Source: Acholeplasmatales bacterium
GTDB taxonomy: Bacteria; Bacillota_I; Bacilli_A; Acholeplasmatales; Anaeroplasmataceae
Direction: 5' to 3'
DNA length: 37,505 nt
Assembly (NCBI GenBank): GCA_017454375.1
Contig: JAFTDB010000029.1
Span: 1 to 37,505 of the forward strand
In this document: positions 9,401-15,967 of the stretch, in pieces
Layout of the letters: each line of letters opens with the position of its first letter
Position numbering within the stretch: position 1 is the first letter of the stretch
The notes under the pieces: model-generated
Database searches by the model: none
What the model saw: the letters and a program-made list of their open reading frames with translations, nothing else
What the model was told of the DNA's origin: nothing
Translations under genes and position numbers: made by a program

Positions 9401-9527
9401 CTTGTACAACATATTTAATTTTTTTATAAGCTCCATTACCAAAATTACTATTCGCATAATTATCAACTACAAATGCATCTCCTATAGCATAGCCAGTAGG
9501 AACAAGAACGTAAATTCCATTACTCAT
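6408..9527 (-). CDS. Large tail structural protein with C-terminal Listeria-Bacteroides-repeat-like domain (1039 aa)
   Basis: The largest protein of the phage. I do not recognise a specific family, but position (after connector and tail genes, before fibre) and its beta-rich composition suggest a tail hub/adhesin that joins the fibre to the virion. It is not a tape measure: no long helical region or transmembrane segments, and many aromatic beta strands. The last 90 residues (HPLVTFHGWTYAY ... DVYLYARWV) match the Listeria-Bacteroides repeat (Flg_new/InlB B-repeat) pattern, which also ends the capsid protein. A good SD (AGGAGG) lies 7 bases before ATG, and the start overlaps the upstream stop. 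Confidence 0.72.
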   Translation of the reverse strand: MSNGIYVLVPTGYAIGDAFVVDNYANSNFGNGAYKKIKYVVQGVSFIEEFDGQLDQCTIQYMSNSSRKIPQYVPVKVVVTHTTEADKTYDFVVSGDVPARQTPMNSKYRYMHTLSLVEPTVYLEKWVMPGHANTRKWTRYGGSATLYDQVMDELDIARGPKPNRSNIIIDRFKIQNLSTLMLKLASRPAEEFFFDSPPLLREVLDEMFRSINARVRVSSVDPTYSNVNLTYQSYDTVRDDTIYLPANVNGNISNSAFDKLSKNLEVHGQNAISSNRLLVITDWDTFKSIDGSATLTTDNMGICTQHPIEKIEKLEISVVIKFQTKTVVNHLFGAVIAAATGTVYDLFANIASALGLTEEQTETFEYQIAIDISDYIYEKEDYDRLSANDQMKALYYKKGDTNSSVGKQETFLFVPISAMTYIIKDRLTGLDNNGNLDHNSTGYKVLNFVTDLWNKFETWYQGLNNSISTLFGLLEDTSESIYNVNSMMYRLKYVPYIDPHARFTKDNAISTIPETNQIDNQSEKSIDVLRFGDVEKNKINVLGNSVANINCVANSLADLISLGKIINNGSLCVTGREYSVYANHIEVAYKLDADFQALRNKVKLDRERRVYEIPLASDQIDRKTLIKRFIQIGDEAIITDPAIIDLAHLSYLLQPWRYEEGSLYYSGNSAIKYGIFTPTWTNYDANHYDALPGSYQMNVARYSMATSSFFCLKLYDNYSAGLGTGSRVLGGRKILLNRYVNKHTGRYEAFQLQLAYDRADLDNTYADHLESVRKLPLITSGKFSYETINDAIVYKYPKDAFDRDIFTVQYEFVSNSNNLIVGSKMAQINGLMVEGVPSEEVYLWISIADTYPKNATKCLGVKAGKFKDFTSQGSGTVSIEVVTNDGKFYLRIYRNITLLSSAKAIAFGTTNGDILFAYNIPDAVFDGGLTYFDIFFAGSFERKYNANFEVNEGYTIHYIVSSNYPGNDQPADVYNALKLPSSLPTLSHPLVTFHGWTYAYLNEDGETYTVTDNYAHANASLSEDVYLYARWVRNDIIVV

Positions 9528-9928
9528 CTTGAGCCTCCTGTTCTAACAGCTAGCTGTTCAGCATTTCGATTTTGTGTAGTCATATCAGCAAAGAAACCAA
9601 CACCTTTAGAAACAACATCAACCGCTGCCATAGCTACACCAGCCCATCCAAATTTAGCGATCATTATTACATCGGTAGCAATACTTGCTGCGCTTTGTAA
9701 ATATGCTGATTGGATATAATCTCCAGTCAATGCACCAAAATTTGATAAAGCGGTTTGTGCTGCTTTCTTAAATGTGTAAACTGCTAATGCTTCAGATGCA
9801 GTTTGTTCTTTTGAACTGTCTTTTGGTTTTTGAATACCATTTTTATCTGCTGGATTGTTTTGTCCTGTAACATCATGAGAATCTACAGTCAATTCGTTTT
9901 GAATTCGTATTCTGTATTCTTTTGCCAT
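9524..9928 (-). CDS. Small tail protein with hydrophobic Ala-rich segment (134 aa)
   Basis: Not recognised. A polar N-terminus is followed by a long Ala/Gly-rich apolar stretch (about residues 60-115, SAASIATDVIMIAKFGWAGVAMAAVDVV). I choose ATG at 9928, where AGGTGAG is well placed, over an upstream GTG at 9937. It occupies the place where a tape-measure gene would be in a siphophage but is far too short for one. The hydrophobic stretch could enter the host membrane on DNA ejection. Function inferred only. Confidence 0.6.
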   Translation of the reverse strand: MAKEYRIRIQNELTVDSHDVTGQNNPADKNGIQKPKDSSKEQTASEALAVYTFKKAAQTALSNFGALTGDYIQSAYLQSAASIATDVIMIAKFGWAGVAMAAVDVVSKGVGFFADMTTQNRNAEQLAVRTGGSR

Positions 9929-9937
9929 AATGCTCAC

Positions 9938-10816
9938 CTACAATAATACTATTCCGTTGTCATTATCATCGCCAGCACTAACTACAGCTTCATCGATAGC
10001 TTCTGAATCTCCTTCAGTAAGAAGGATCTTAATAGTTGGAATACCGTTTTGCCACATCTCAGTGATTTGAAATCCTGATATAGCTATATAAGTTGTTCCA
10101 CCATCTAGTGATACTTCTATACTTGCAATAGATCCAGTTACTAATCCGCTTGTATTACTGTTCTTAAGAACTGTTATACTGTAAACACGGTTTTCAGCTA
10201 ATTTGATTTGAACTGGATGCGCGTAATTGAATAAAACCAGAGTTTTATACTGAGGCGCATTTGTAATATCGTAGTTTACTAATATTCCATCTAAGCTGAT
10301 TACATTGTCATTACTACCATTCAATCTTAGTTTAAAAGATTGTGGACTAAGACTTACATCAGCTGTGTAGTTAACTGTTCCTTGCAGTTGAATCAATCCT
10401 ACTTTCATAGATTGTGTGTTTTTCTTCACACGCAAATCAGTAGGAGTTCCTCCAAGCATCGGAGTTTTCCACTTGATCTGATAATTAACAGTTTTAGTTC
10501 CTGTGTCTGTAGCTATGTTAATAGTTGAATAAGAGCCTTGTGTAGCTTCAATAAATTGATTCAAATGTATTAATAGATTTTGTATATAATTAACATCACA
10601 AGCGAATGCAACATTAATCATGGCATCTACTACATCAGCTATTAAAGACTTACTGCCATTTCCACTATCAATGATAGCTAGGACAAGTTCTGGTTTTTCA
10701 TCAAACGGCTTGAATGAAACATCGTTAGATACTAATACTTCACGGTCAGTTATATAAGTTGACAATGCCGTTTTAAGATAATTTTTAAAAGCTTGTTCAA
10801 ATGTTTGGACAATCAT
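9938..10816 (-). CDS. Tail or neck structural protein (292 aa)
   Basis: Family not certain. The first 130 residues look like a small alpha/beta tail-terminator domain (FKNYLKTALSTYI ... YQIKWKTPMLGG); the remaining part is beta sandwich-like with repeated ISLDG/VSLDGG turns. This could be a terminator-tube fusion. It overlaps the upstream gp10-like gene by four bases (ATGA), indicating coupled translation, and follows the usual connector order, so a role in tail completion or as tube is likely. Confidence 0.62.
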   Translation of the reverse strand: MIVQTFEQAFKNYLKTALSTYITDREVLVSNDVSFKPFDEKPELVLAIIDSGNGSKSLIADVVDAMINVAFACDVNYIQNLLIHLNQFIEATQGSYSTINIATDTGTKTVNYQIKWKTPMLGGTPTDLRVKKNTQSMKVGLIQLQGTVNYTADVSLSPQSFKLRLNGSNDNVISLDGILVNYDITNAPQYKTLVLFNYAHPVQIKLAENRVYSITVLKNSNTSGLVTGSIASIEVSLDGGTTYIAISGFQITEMWQNGIPTIKILLTEGDSEAIDEAVVSAGDDNDNGIVLL

Positions 10817-11196
10817 ATACTATCCCTCTTTTCTAACAACTCCTTAACTCGAGCCATTTGTTGTTTACGAACAGATTCTTCGCACTGTGCGATATAATCA
10901 TTAACTTCTGATTCGGTAATGCTACCTGTCATTATATTTCTCATGAATGGTAAAGCTTCTTCAATGCTTCGCTCTATCCATCCTTCATTAGGATTTTTTC
11001 CTTTTTCCCAAGGCTCTTCAGTATAAACTGCATATCGAGCTCTTTCACCACCAATACAAACATAATATTGGCCATCTTCCTGAACGATCCAAATACCATT
11101 ACGAGCTAGATTCCAGGTATCCTTAGGACAATTTTTAACTAAGACATTAGTAAGCAATACAGCTGCAGAATAAGATCTCTCACTTAGTGTAGCCAT
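10813..11196 (-). CDS. HK97 gp10-like tail completion protein (127 aa)
   Basis: Sits between head-closure and tail genes where HK97 gp10-type proteins are found. The central pattern (NLARNGIW ... YVCIGGERARYAVYTEEPW ... EGWIERSIEEAL) follows that family: a Gly-rich loop, YA.Y.E, then a helix of large subunits near the end. It completes the neck or tail interface. It overlaps the upstream gene by 13 bases and the downstream gene by 4, so it is part of one tightly packed late transcript. Confidence 0.66.
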   Translation of the reverse strand: MATLSERSYSAAVLLTNVLVKNCPKDTWNLARNGIWIVQEDGQYYVCIGGERARYAVYTEEPWEKGKNPNEGWIERSIEEALPFMRNIMTGSITESEVNDYIAQCEESVRKQQMARVKELLEKRDSI

Positions 11197-11498
11197 ATGA
11201 CATACTCACGAGCTCCTAAGAATGCTGCGGATCTAACTGCTTGTACTGAGTCAACTGAATAAGTGTTTCCTTTCCAAGTAATCTCATCATCCTGAACTAT
11301 ATCTTTAGCTCGCATGTCGTTTGTTCTTAATCCTAAAGTTGCGCCATTAGCTTCTAACTTATTGTATGATGTAACTTTATTTGATTGTGGTTGGTATTCA
11401 CAACAAGGTAGTTCTATCTTGTGTATGTCTTGCCCAATCTTCTCATTATCATCTGATACGATTGTTGGTCTCCATTGAGCATATCCTTCAACAAACAT
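11184..11498 (-). CDS. Head-closure-like protein (104 aa)
   Basis: Small beta-rich protein (ITWKGNTYSVDSVQAV ... AREYVIWLH), consistent with the SPP1 gp16-type head closure (stopper) fold that seals the connector after packaging. The call depends on size, beta character and order: connector, closure, completion. Its start overlaps the connector stop by one base (TAATG). Confidence 0.6.
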   Translation of the reverse strand: MFVEGYAQWRPTIVSDDNEKIGQDIHKIELPCCEYQPQSNKVTSYNKLEANGATLGLRTNDMRAKDIVQDDEITWKGNTYSVDSVQAVRSAAFLGAREYVIWLH

Positions 11499-11944
11499 TA
11501 CATTCTACCCCAATATGACCTTTCTTCAAGATAAGAACTTGCAGATCTTTTCCTGATACCGCGGTATAACAATCCTGCATTACCAAGTATCGTTCTAGCT
11601 AGATCAGAAAAAGCACGCTTCTCTAATTCAGCTTTAGGCGTTAATTGGCCAGTTACTGGATCATATCCGCTCATTAGATAAAAGTCCCCAACTACAATCA
11701 TGTATTCAGCTTGTTCAAGCATTGCTGCCCAAATAATAGCTTTCTGGTGTTCTGTTGTTTCAGAATCATTAATGTCAAATTCAGGTTGGTATGATCTAAC
11801 TTTTTGGAGCACTATCATATAAACTCGGTTGATAAAAGCATTAGCTTTCTCATCAGAGCCCTTAATGACATCAAGTTCGAATCCAGTTTTGATTCTATAA
11901 TCTTGTTTAAATTGTTCAATTTGCGTAGTAGTTAGTGATTCCAT
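11498..11944 (-). CDS. Head-tail connector (gp6/gp15-like) protein (148 aa)
   Basis: Mainly helical 148-aa protein directly after the major capsid gene, the usual place of the gp6/gp15-type adaptor that docks under the portal. Helices around AFINRVYMIVLQKV and KAIIWAAMLEQAEYMI, followed by an aromatic-basic tail, fit that family. GGAGG lies six bases before ATG, at the end of a strongly structured leader (11962-12060). Confidence 0.66.
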   Translation of the reverse strand: MESLTTTQIEQFKQDYRIKTGFELDVIKGSDEKANAFINRVYMIVLQKVRSYQPEFDINDSETTEHQKAIIWAAMLEQAEYMIVVGDFYLMSGYDPVTGQLTPKAELEKRAFSDLARTILGNAGLLYRGIRKRSASSYLEERSYWGRM

Positions 11945-11961
11945 ACACCCTCCTTAAAGAA

Positions 11962-12060
11962 TTGGCCAGAGTACTTTAGAACATGATCTCGTACTCACAA
12001 AACTTCACGATAACTTAATTACTTGGCTGACTTCGGACAGTTCATTAAGCACCCTGGCCT
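11962..12060 (-). ncRNA. Structured RNA element between capsid and connector genes
   Basis: A non-coding 138-base gap with a three-way-junction-like fold in the leftward transcript. The closing helix is GGCCA / TGGCC (11964-11968 with 12055-12059). One arm is GAGTAC / GTACTC (11969-11974 with 11991-11996) with inner AGA / TCT. The other is CTTAAT / ATTAAG (12013-12018 with 12043-12048), capped by CTGTC-CGAA-GTCAG. There is no U-tract, so it is not a simple terminator. It could be a processing site or attenuator setting the ratio of capsid to connector. Also called as regulatory by inference only. Confidence 0.5.
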
Positions 12061-12082
12061 ATATGGTTAATTTATGACACTA

Positions 12083-13201
12083 TTATTTCCAAACAACTGT
12101 TAATGTTACATTATGAGCAGGCATTACATATGTGTCGCCTAAGTTATAGAAGTTATAACCATCAGTTACACCAGCAATTGTCTTACCAGATAATGTATAG
12201 TTGCTAGAAGTTAAGCTAGCGATTGTGAATTCGCCATCAGCAGCAGTTGCAGCTTGAGTTGCAGCACTAACTGTTGTAGCGCTTGTGTTACCTACAGCAC
12301 CAGCTGCATAAGTTACTGTGTAAGTAGTTGCAGCAGTTACTTTTTGAACATAGATAGCTCTATTTAATTCATCATAAACGAATGCATCATGGTATACACC
12401 AATGTCAGCTTGCATCTTTCTACCACCGAAGCCTGGAATCTTATCAAAGAATTCAGTTTCTTGGTATTTAACACGAGCCCAAACTGCATTTGGATGTAAG
12501 ATGATAAAGCAAACGCCAGCACCTAAAATATTTTGAGGAACTGAAACTAATTTGATTCCATCAACCATTTCAACTTCTGCATCAAGATTTCCACCCCAAT
12601 TACCATGTAAGAAGTAACCTTGTTTGATTGCAGCAGCTTTTAATAATTCTTTATAAGCTGGAGCAATGTAGCAGATTAAGTTGTTTACATCAACTCTTGC
12701 GTTTTCCAATCTAGCTTTACCATGTAAGAACTTAGCTAAAATAGTAGAGTCAGTTGGAGTTGCTGCTTGACAGAAAGTATTGTTAGCAGCTAAGATCTTG
12801 CCAAAACGATATTTATCGATAGCAGGAGCTTGGATAGTTAGGATGTAACGATTAGCTAATTTAACGATACCGTTAGCACAAGCTTCTTCATCATCCATTC
12901 TATCGATTTTGATTGAATCACCTTTGTCTTGAGTAAGAGTTAAAGTCTTCCATGTTAAGTTAAGATCTTTTACACCATACCCTGCAGCTCTATCAAAGCT
13001 ACCTAAAGTGTTATCACCAAAATCGATGTGTTGATACTTAACAGTATCAGTTCCGATGAATTGAACATCTTGGTTAGATGCTTCTAAGTCAACAGTTAAT
13101 AAACCTAATTTTAATGTGTCATAGATGGCACTAGGTTCTTTAATGTAAGCTACAGCTTTAGAAATGCTGTTAGCGAAAATTTGGAAAATACCTTTTTTCA
13201 T
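12083..13201 (-). CDS. Major capsid protein with C-terminal Listeria-Bacteroides-repeat-like domain
   Basis: Forms the icosahedral shell. The 372-aa protein follows the scaffold gene, and the region up to about residue 295 has features of the HK97-fold capsid proteins of Bacillota phages (long N-terminal arm, VFYDELNRAIYV-like end strand, here AFVYDELNRAIYVQKV). Residues 296-372 (TYTVTYAAG ... DGYNFYNLGDTYVMPAHNVTLTVVW) match the Listeria-Bacteroides repeat and probably project as a decoration domain. The N-terminus (MKKGIFQIFANS) resembles the Prp-cleaved sequence of L27 and phage 80alpha proteins, with predicted cleavage after F9; a Prp-like protease is encoded nearby. AGGAG lies well placed before ATG. 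Confidence 0.88.
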   Translation of the reverse strand: MKKGIFQIFANSISKAVAYIKEPSAIYDTLKLGLLTVDLEASNQDVQFIGTDTVKYQHIDFGDNTLGSFDRAAGYGVKDLNLTWKTLTLTQDKGDSIKIDRMDDEEACANGIVKLANRYILTIQAPAIDKYRFGKILAANNTFCQAATPTDSTILAKFLHGKARLENARVDVNNLICYIAPAYKELLKAAAIKQGYFLHGNWGGNLDAEVEMVDGIKLVSVPQNILGAGVCFIILHPNAVWARVKYQETEFFDKIPGFGGRKMQADIGVYHDAFVYDELNRAIYVQKVTAATTYTVTYAAGAVGNTSATTVSAATQAATAADGEFTIASLTSSNYTLSGKTIAGVTDGYNFYNLGDTYVMPAHNVTLTVVWK

Positions 13202-13224
13202 TTTCTTTCTCCTCTGAATGTGAA

Positions 13225-13785
13225 TTATTTTATTTTGCGAAATTCATCCCATTGATCAGCAGAACCTTTTCCACCGCCATCACCTGGCTTCTTTCCTCCT
13301 TTGTCTTGTTCTTTACTGATGTTCCATAAATAATCTGCTTCTTTTTTAGAGCTTTCAATAAGCTCATTAAGACCAGTTAATTTTCCATCCTTATCAAACT
13401 TAACATTAGTTAGATCCAAAACCGCTTTAACGGCTTTAACGTTCTTCGCACCAGCTGATAATAGTTCTTGATCGATAGTAGAATCTAATTTGTATTGAGC
13501 AAGTTTAGCATCATATTCCTCTCTTGCTTTTTTGTTATTAGCTTCTAACTCTTCAATCTTTTTCGTAAGCTCTTCATTACCTTTAGCACTAGCTTTAAGG
13601 TCATTGATTTGCTTTTCTCTTTCCTCGACTTGACTCTTATAGTCTTTAACTTTTGTAATCTCTTCATCTAATCTAGACTTAGGAACAAAATCGCCTTCAC
13701 CTACAAAAATCTTCTTGTCGCCAATTTTCTTCTTTGCTTCCTCGACATCAACGCCGATTAGCCCTAAAAATTCTTCTAATGTCAT
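13225..13785 (-). CDS. Capsid scaffold protein (Phage_GP20-like)
   Basis: Guides capsid assembly and is normally lost from the mature head. The 186-aa protein has the Phage_GP20 pattern: N-terminal MTLEEFLGLIG, FVPKSRLDEEITKVKDYKSQ, a long coiled coil (about residues 50-105), then a Gly/Lys-rich linker and basic C-terminus (DQWDEFRKIK) that likely binds the shell. It lies 23 bases upstream of the major capsid gene. AAGGAG precedes the ATG. Its leader contains two hairpins that may regulate the scaffold-capsid pair. Confidence 0.88.
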   Translation of the reverse strand: MTLEEFLGLIGVDVEEAKKKIGDKKIFVGEGDFVPKSRLDEEITKVKDYKSQVEEREKQINDLKASAKGNEELTKKIEELEANNKKAREEYDAKLAQYKLDSTIDQELLSAGAKNVKAVKAVLDLTNVKFDKDGKLTGLNELIESSKKEADYLWNISKEQDKGGKKPGDGGGKGSADQWDEFRKIK

Positions 13786-13816
13786 AAATTATTCTCCTTT
13801 TTCATACGCTGTTTTA

Positions 13817-13867
13817 CGACTGCGAAGTCGATTTGAATTATTTGAATAATGGCTGATGCGCTCAGCC
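13817..13867 (-). promoter_or_regulatory. Two hairpins in the scaffold leader
   Basis: The 104-base gap between the protease and scaffold genes contains GGCTGA / TCAGCC with a five-base loop (13851-13867) and CGACT / AGTCG with a four-base loop (13817-13830). Neither is followed by a U-tract in the leftward transcript. They may be RNA-processing or stability elements raising scaffold and capsid expression. Confidence 0.5.
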
Positions 13868-13889
13868 GAGCGAGTTTTATATAGTCGGA

Positions 13890-14258
13890 TTACTCCGATA
13901 CTACCTTGATTTCTCCGTTGTTATTAACAACTTTTAGATTTAGTTTTGCGTTTGTATCTACGCATTCAATACTGACATAATCTGGATACTCTTCATTAAG
14001 CAATTTCATCGTATTGATTAATGAGGCCATTACCTTTAAGCCGATTACTCTTCTACCAGCTAGCTTAATACCGATGAATGGAATATTCTCATCCATTCCG
14101 AATGCGTGCTTGATTTCTAGGTTTTTTAATAGCTCTGTAGAAAAAACGAAAGCAGAGCTAACACTAGCACACACAATATCATGACCAGGTTCAGCATAGC
14201 CACTATGACCTTTCGCCGTAATTTCCGAATAATCTTTTGCGAACTTGATTTCAATCAC
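13890..14258 (-). CDS. prp: Prp-like cysteine protease (122 aa)
   Basis: Ribosomal-processing cysteine protease family. The motif GHSGYAEPGHDIVCASVSSA contains His18 and Cys30; the 12-residue spacing equals that of the catalytic His22/Cys34 in Staphylococcus aureus Prp. Cellular Prp removes the N-terminus of ribosomal protein L27 and also processes some phage capsid and scaffold proteins. Here the gene lies between minor capsid and scaffold genes, so the likely substrate is the major capsid protein, with a matching N-terminal motif. The start is GTG (GTGA overlap with the upstream stop) with GGAGGG upstream. About 120 aa is the normal length. Confidence 0.9.
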   Translation of the reverse strand: MIEIKFAKDYSEITAKGHSGYAEPGHDIVCASVSSAFVFSTELLKNLEIKHAFGMDENIPFIGIKLAGRRVIGLKVMASLINTMKLLNEEYPDYVSIECVDTNAKLNLKVVNNNGEIKVVSE

Positions 14259-14545
14259 TTAATTCCCTCCATAATACATATCAGATCTCTCATTACTTCA
14301 GGAGATTCCAACTCTTTTAGAATTGCTATTCCTGATACTTTATCGAATCCCTTTTGAGCACATAACTTAATAAAGTCATAATCATGTTTGAACATTTGCA
14401 AAGCTTTCTTACGATCAACAAGCCTTTTACTATCGCCTGTTCCCCAAGTAGTTTTGATCATGTATTCAATCTTCTCAAATTCGTTCTTCGAGTCCAATTC
14501 GCTCTTCTCCATCATCTTTTGAAGAGCTTGTTTCATTTGATTCAT
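14255..14545 (-). CDS. Hypothetical late protein (96 aa)
   Basis: Not recognised. Charged, helical, soluble; it starts MNQMKQALQKMMEKSELD. It is preceded by GGAGGAAAC and coupled to the protease gene by a GTGA overlap, and its first 71 bases overlap the end of the upstream membrane-protein gene, a long overlap that may limit one of the two. Position in the head operon suggests a role in head assembly. Confidence 0.55.
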   Translation of the reverse strand: MNQMKQALQKMMEKSELDSKNEFEKIEYMIKTTWGTGDSKRLVDRKKALQMFKHDYDFIKLCAQKGFDKVSGIAILKELESPEVMRDLICIMEGIK

Positions 14546-14894
14546 GTTTCCTCCTAAACAGTGTTTTCTTTATGAGTACAGCCAATGCGACTGTTACTAC
14601 TTTTTCGTTTACCATTGGTAGCCACAGGAATGCAATGTAAGCCCCTCCGATTCTTGTCATCCATTTAGCTCCAAATATCGGTCCAGCTATTAAAAAGAAC
14701 CATCCCCAACCATTGGTAATTATCCACGCGATTCCAAAGCACAAAGCATTTCTCCAGTCTCTCAGAAAGGCCCAAATTCGCTTGAAAAATGCGTTGATTT
14801 GGATTTTGTATTCTCTGTAAAGCATCTTTATCCTTTTACAATCCATAAGGATTAAAACGATAATGAGCCCTACCCCAAGATAGCCTATGATCAT
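14475..14894 (-). CDS. Membrane protein in the head operon (139 aa)
   Basis: Not recognised. Three or four hydrophobic segments: about residues 1-18, 42-60, 62-75 and 80-105 (WRNALCFGIAWIITNGWGWFFLIAGPIFG). The tail is charged and soluble (KHESNETSSSKDDGEE). I choose the ATG at 14894, which overlaps the minor capsid stop as ATGA and has AAGGCGAG upstream; a start at 14921 has no usable spacing. A membrane protein among head genes is unusual. It could be a holin-like protein or a membrane assembly factor, but nothing in it decides this. Confidence 0.55.
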   Translation of the reverse strand: MIIGYLGVGLIIVLILMDCKRIKMLYREYKIQINAFFKRIWAFLRDWRNALCFGIAWIITNGWGWFFLIAGPIFGAKWMTRIGGAYIAFLWLPMVNEKVVTVALAVLIKKTLFRRKHESNETSSSKDDGEERIGLEERI

Positions 14895-15967
14895 ATTTTC
14901 TCGCCTTCTTCGATAGCACATCTCCAGCGATAAAACGCTCTTCCTTGTTGTATCGAATATGCTTCATAAGTTTTAGTGGCTCTCTGCCATTTCTTTCTAA
15001 GTAACTGAGCCTGCTTCAAATCCTCTTTACTACCCGATGAACGGAGAAGCTTTTCTTCCATCTTCATCTGGCGGATATTGTTCTCATAAGCTCGTTGTCT
15101 TTGGTCTATCGCGTACTCACGTTTGATCTCTTCATCTGTATAATCGCTAGGTGGCTTACTGCCTTTTGTGTATGGAATAGTACGGTGTCTACAGTTGTAT
15201 CCATCAATACACCCATTTCCATCACCTTTAGGTCCACGCAATGCAACCTCAATCGGTTCATAATGGATTCCATCAATTGTTCCAGAAGTACCATCTAAGC
15301 TATATAGCTTTCCCTGGTATCCTTGACATCTAGGTGAACAGTTAGGATGTGTACTAATCCACACAAGCTTATTTCCACCTTCTTCCATATTTGCTCTTTG
15401 CCTAGCTAGATCTTGCATATTTGCTTCATATCTAACTTTCATCTCTGCTCTATTTCTTAGAGACATCGTATATGGTTTTTGACCTTCTAGATCAATAATC
15501 TTTGGTGGATCAGCAGACAATGTTTTTATCACATTCTGGTATTTGCTCCTGTAGTCTTCAATAATAGGTGTGATGACATGTTTATTACCTTCTAAGTATG
15601 GCCTGATTGCCTCAATGTCTTTTCCTTCTCCACCAGTTATTAGTTGCATAGGATCAATAGAATATCCCTTTAAATTTGGATTACTTTGTAGCAATCTACT
15701 CCAAAGGTTTCTTCCTAAAATTCTACAAGACTGTACATATTCGTATTGCCATTTTCGAGCACTGGCTACGAGTGATCTTCGTTCTTTTTCTTTTTCCACT
15801 GGATCTGCAATCTCTTTGCAGTACTCGACAATAGCGTTACTTATCTCTTTTGTAGGATCTACACCAGTAGCTGCACATCTTACGATTGCAGCTTTTATTT
15901 TTCCAACAGCTTCTTGCTGTTTTAGCAGTAAATTCTTAGCAATATCTTCTTTCGGTGATTTTAGCAT
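14891..15967 (-). CDS. Minor capsid protein (Phage_min_cap2 family)
   Basis: 358-aa internal or portal-associated head protein. The C-terminal half carries the family signature: WISTHPNCSPRCQGYQGKLYSLDG, then GPKGDGNGCIDGYNCRHRTIPY, with conserved Cys/His residues that may bind metal, as in SPP1 gp7-type proteins. The N-terminal half is helical. The family normally sits directly after the portal gene, as here (TAATG-type junction at 15967), and may aid ejection or portal incorporation. Confidence 0.88.
   Translation of the reverse strand: MLKSPKEDIAKNLLLKQQEAVGKIKAAIVRCAATGVDPTKEISNAIVEYCKEIADPVEKEKERRSLVASARKWQYEYVQSCRILGRNLWSRLLQSNPNLKGYSIDPMQLITGGEGKDIEAIRPYLEGNKHVITPIIEDYRSKYQNVIKTLSADPPKIIDLEGQKPYTMSLRNRAEMKVRYEANMQDLARQRANMEEGGNKLVWISTHPNCSPRCQGYQGKLYSLDGTSGTIDGIHYEPIEVALRGPKGDGNGCIDGYNCRHRTIPYTKGSKPPSDYTDEEIKREYAIDQRQRAYENNIRQMKMEEKLLRSSGSKEDLKQAQLLRKKWQRATKTYEAYSIQQGRAFYRWRCAIEEGEKI

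Noticed and set aside
6408..9527. Tape-measure protein
   Set aside because: The sequence is beta-rich and aromatic, without the long helical repeats or membrane segments of tape measures.
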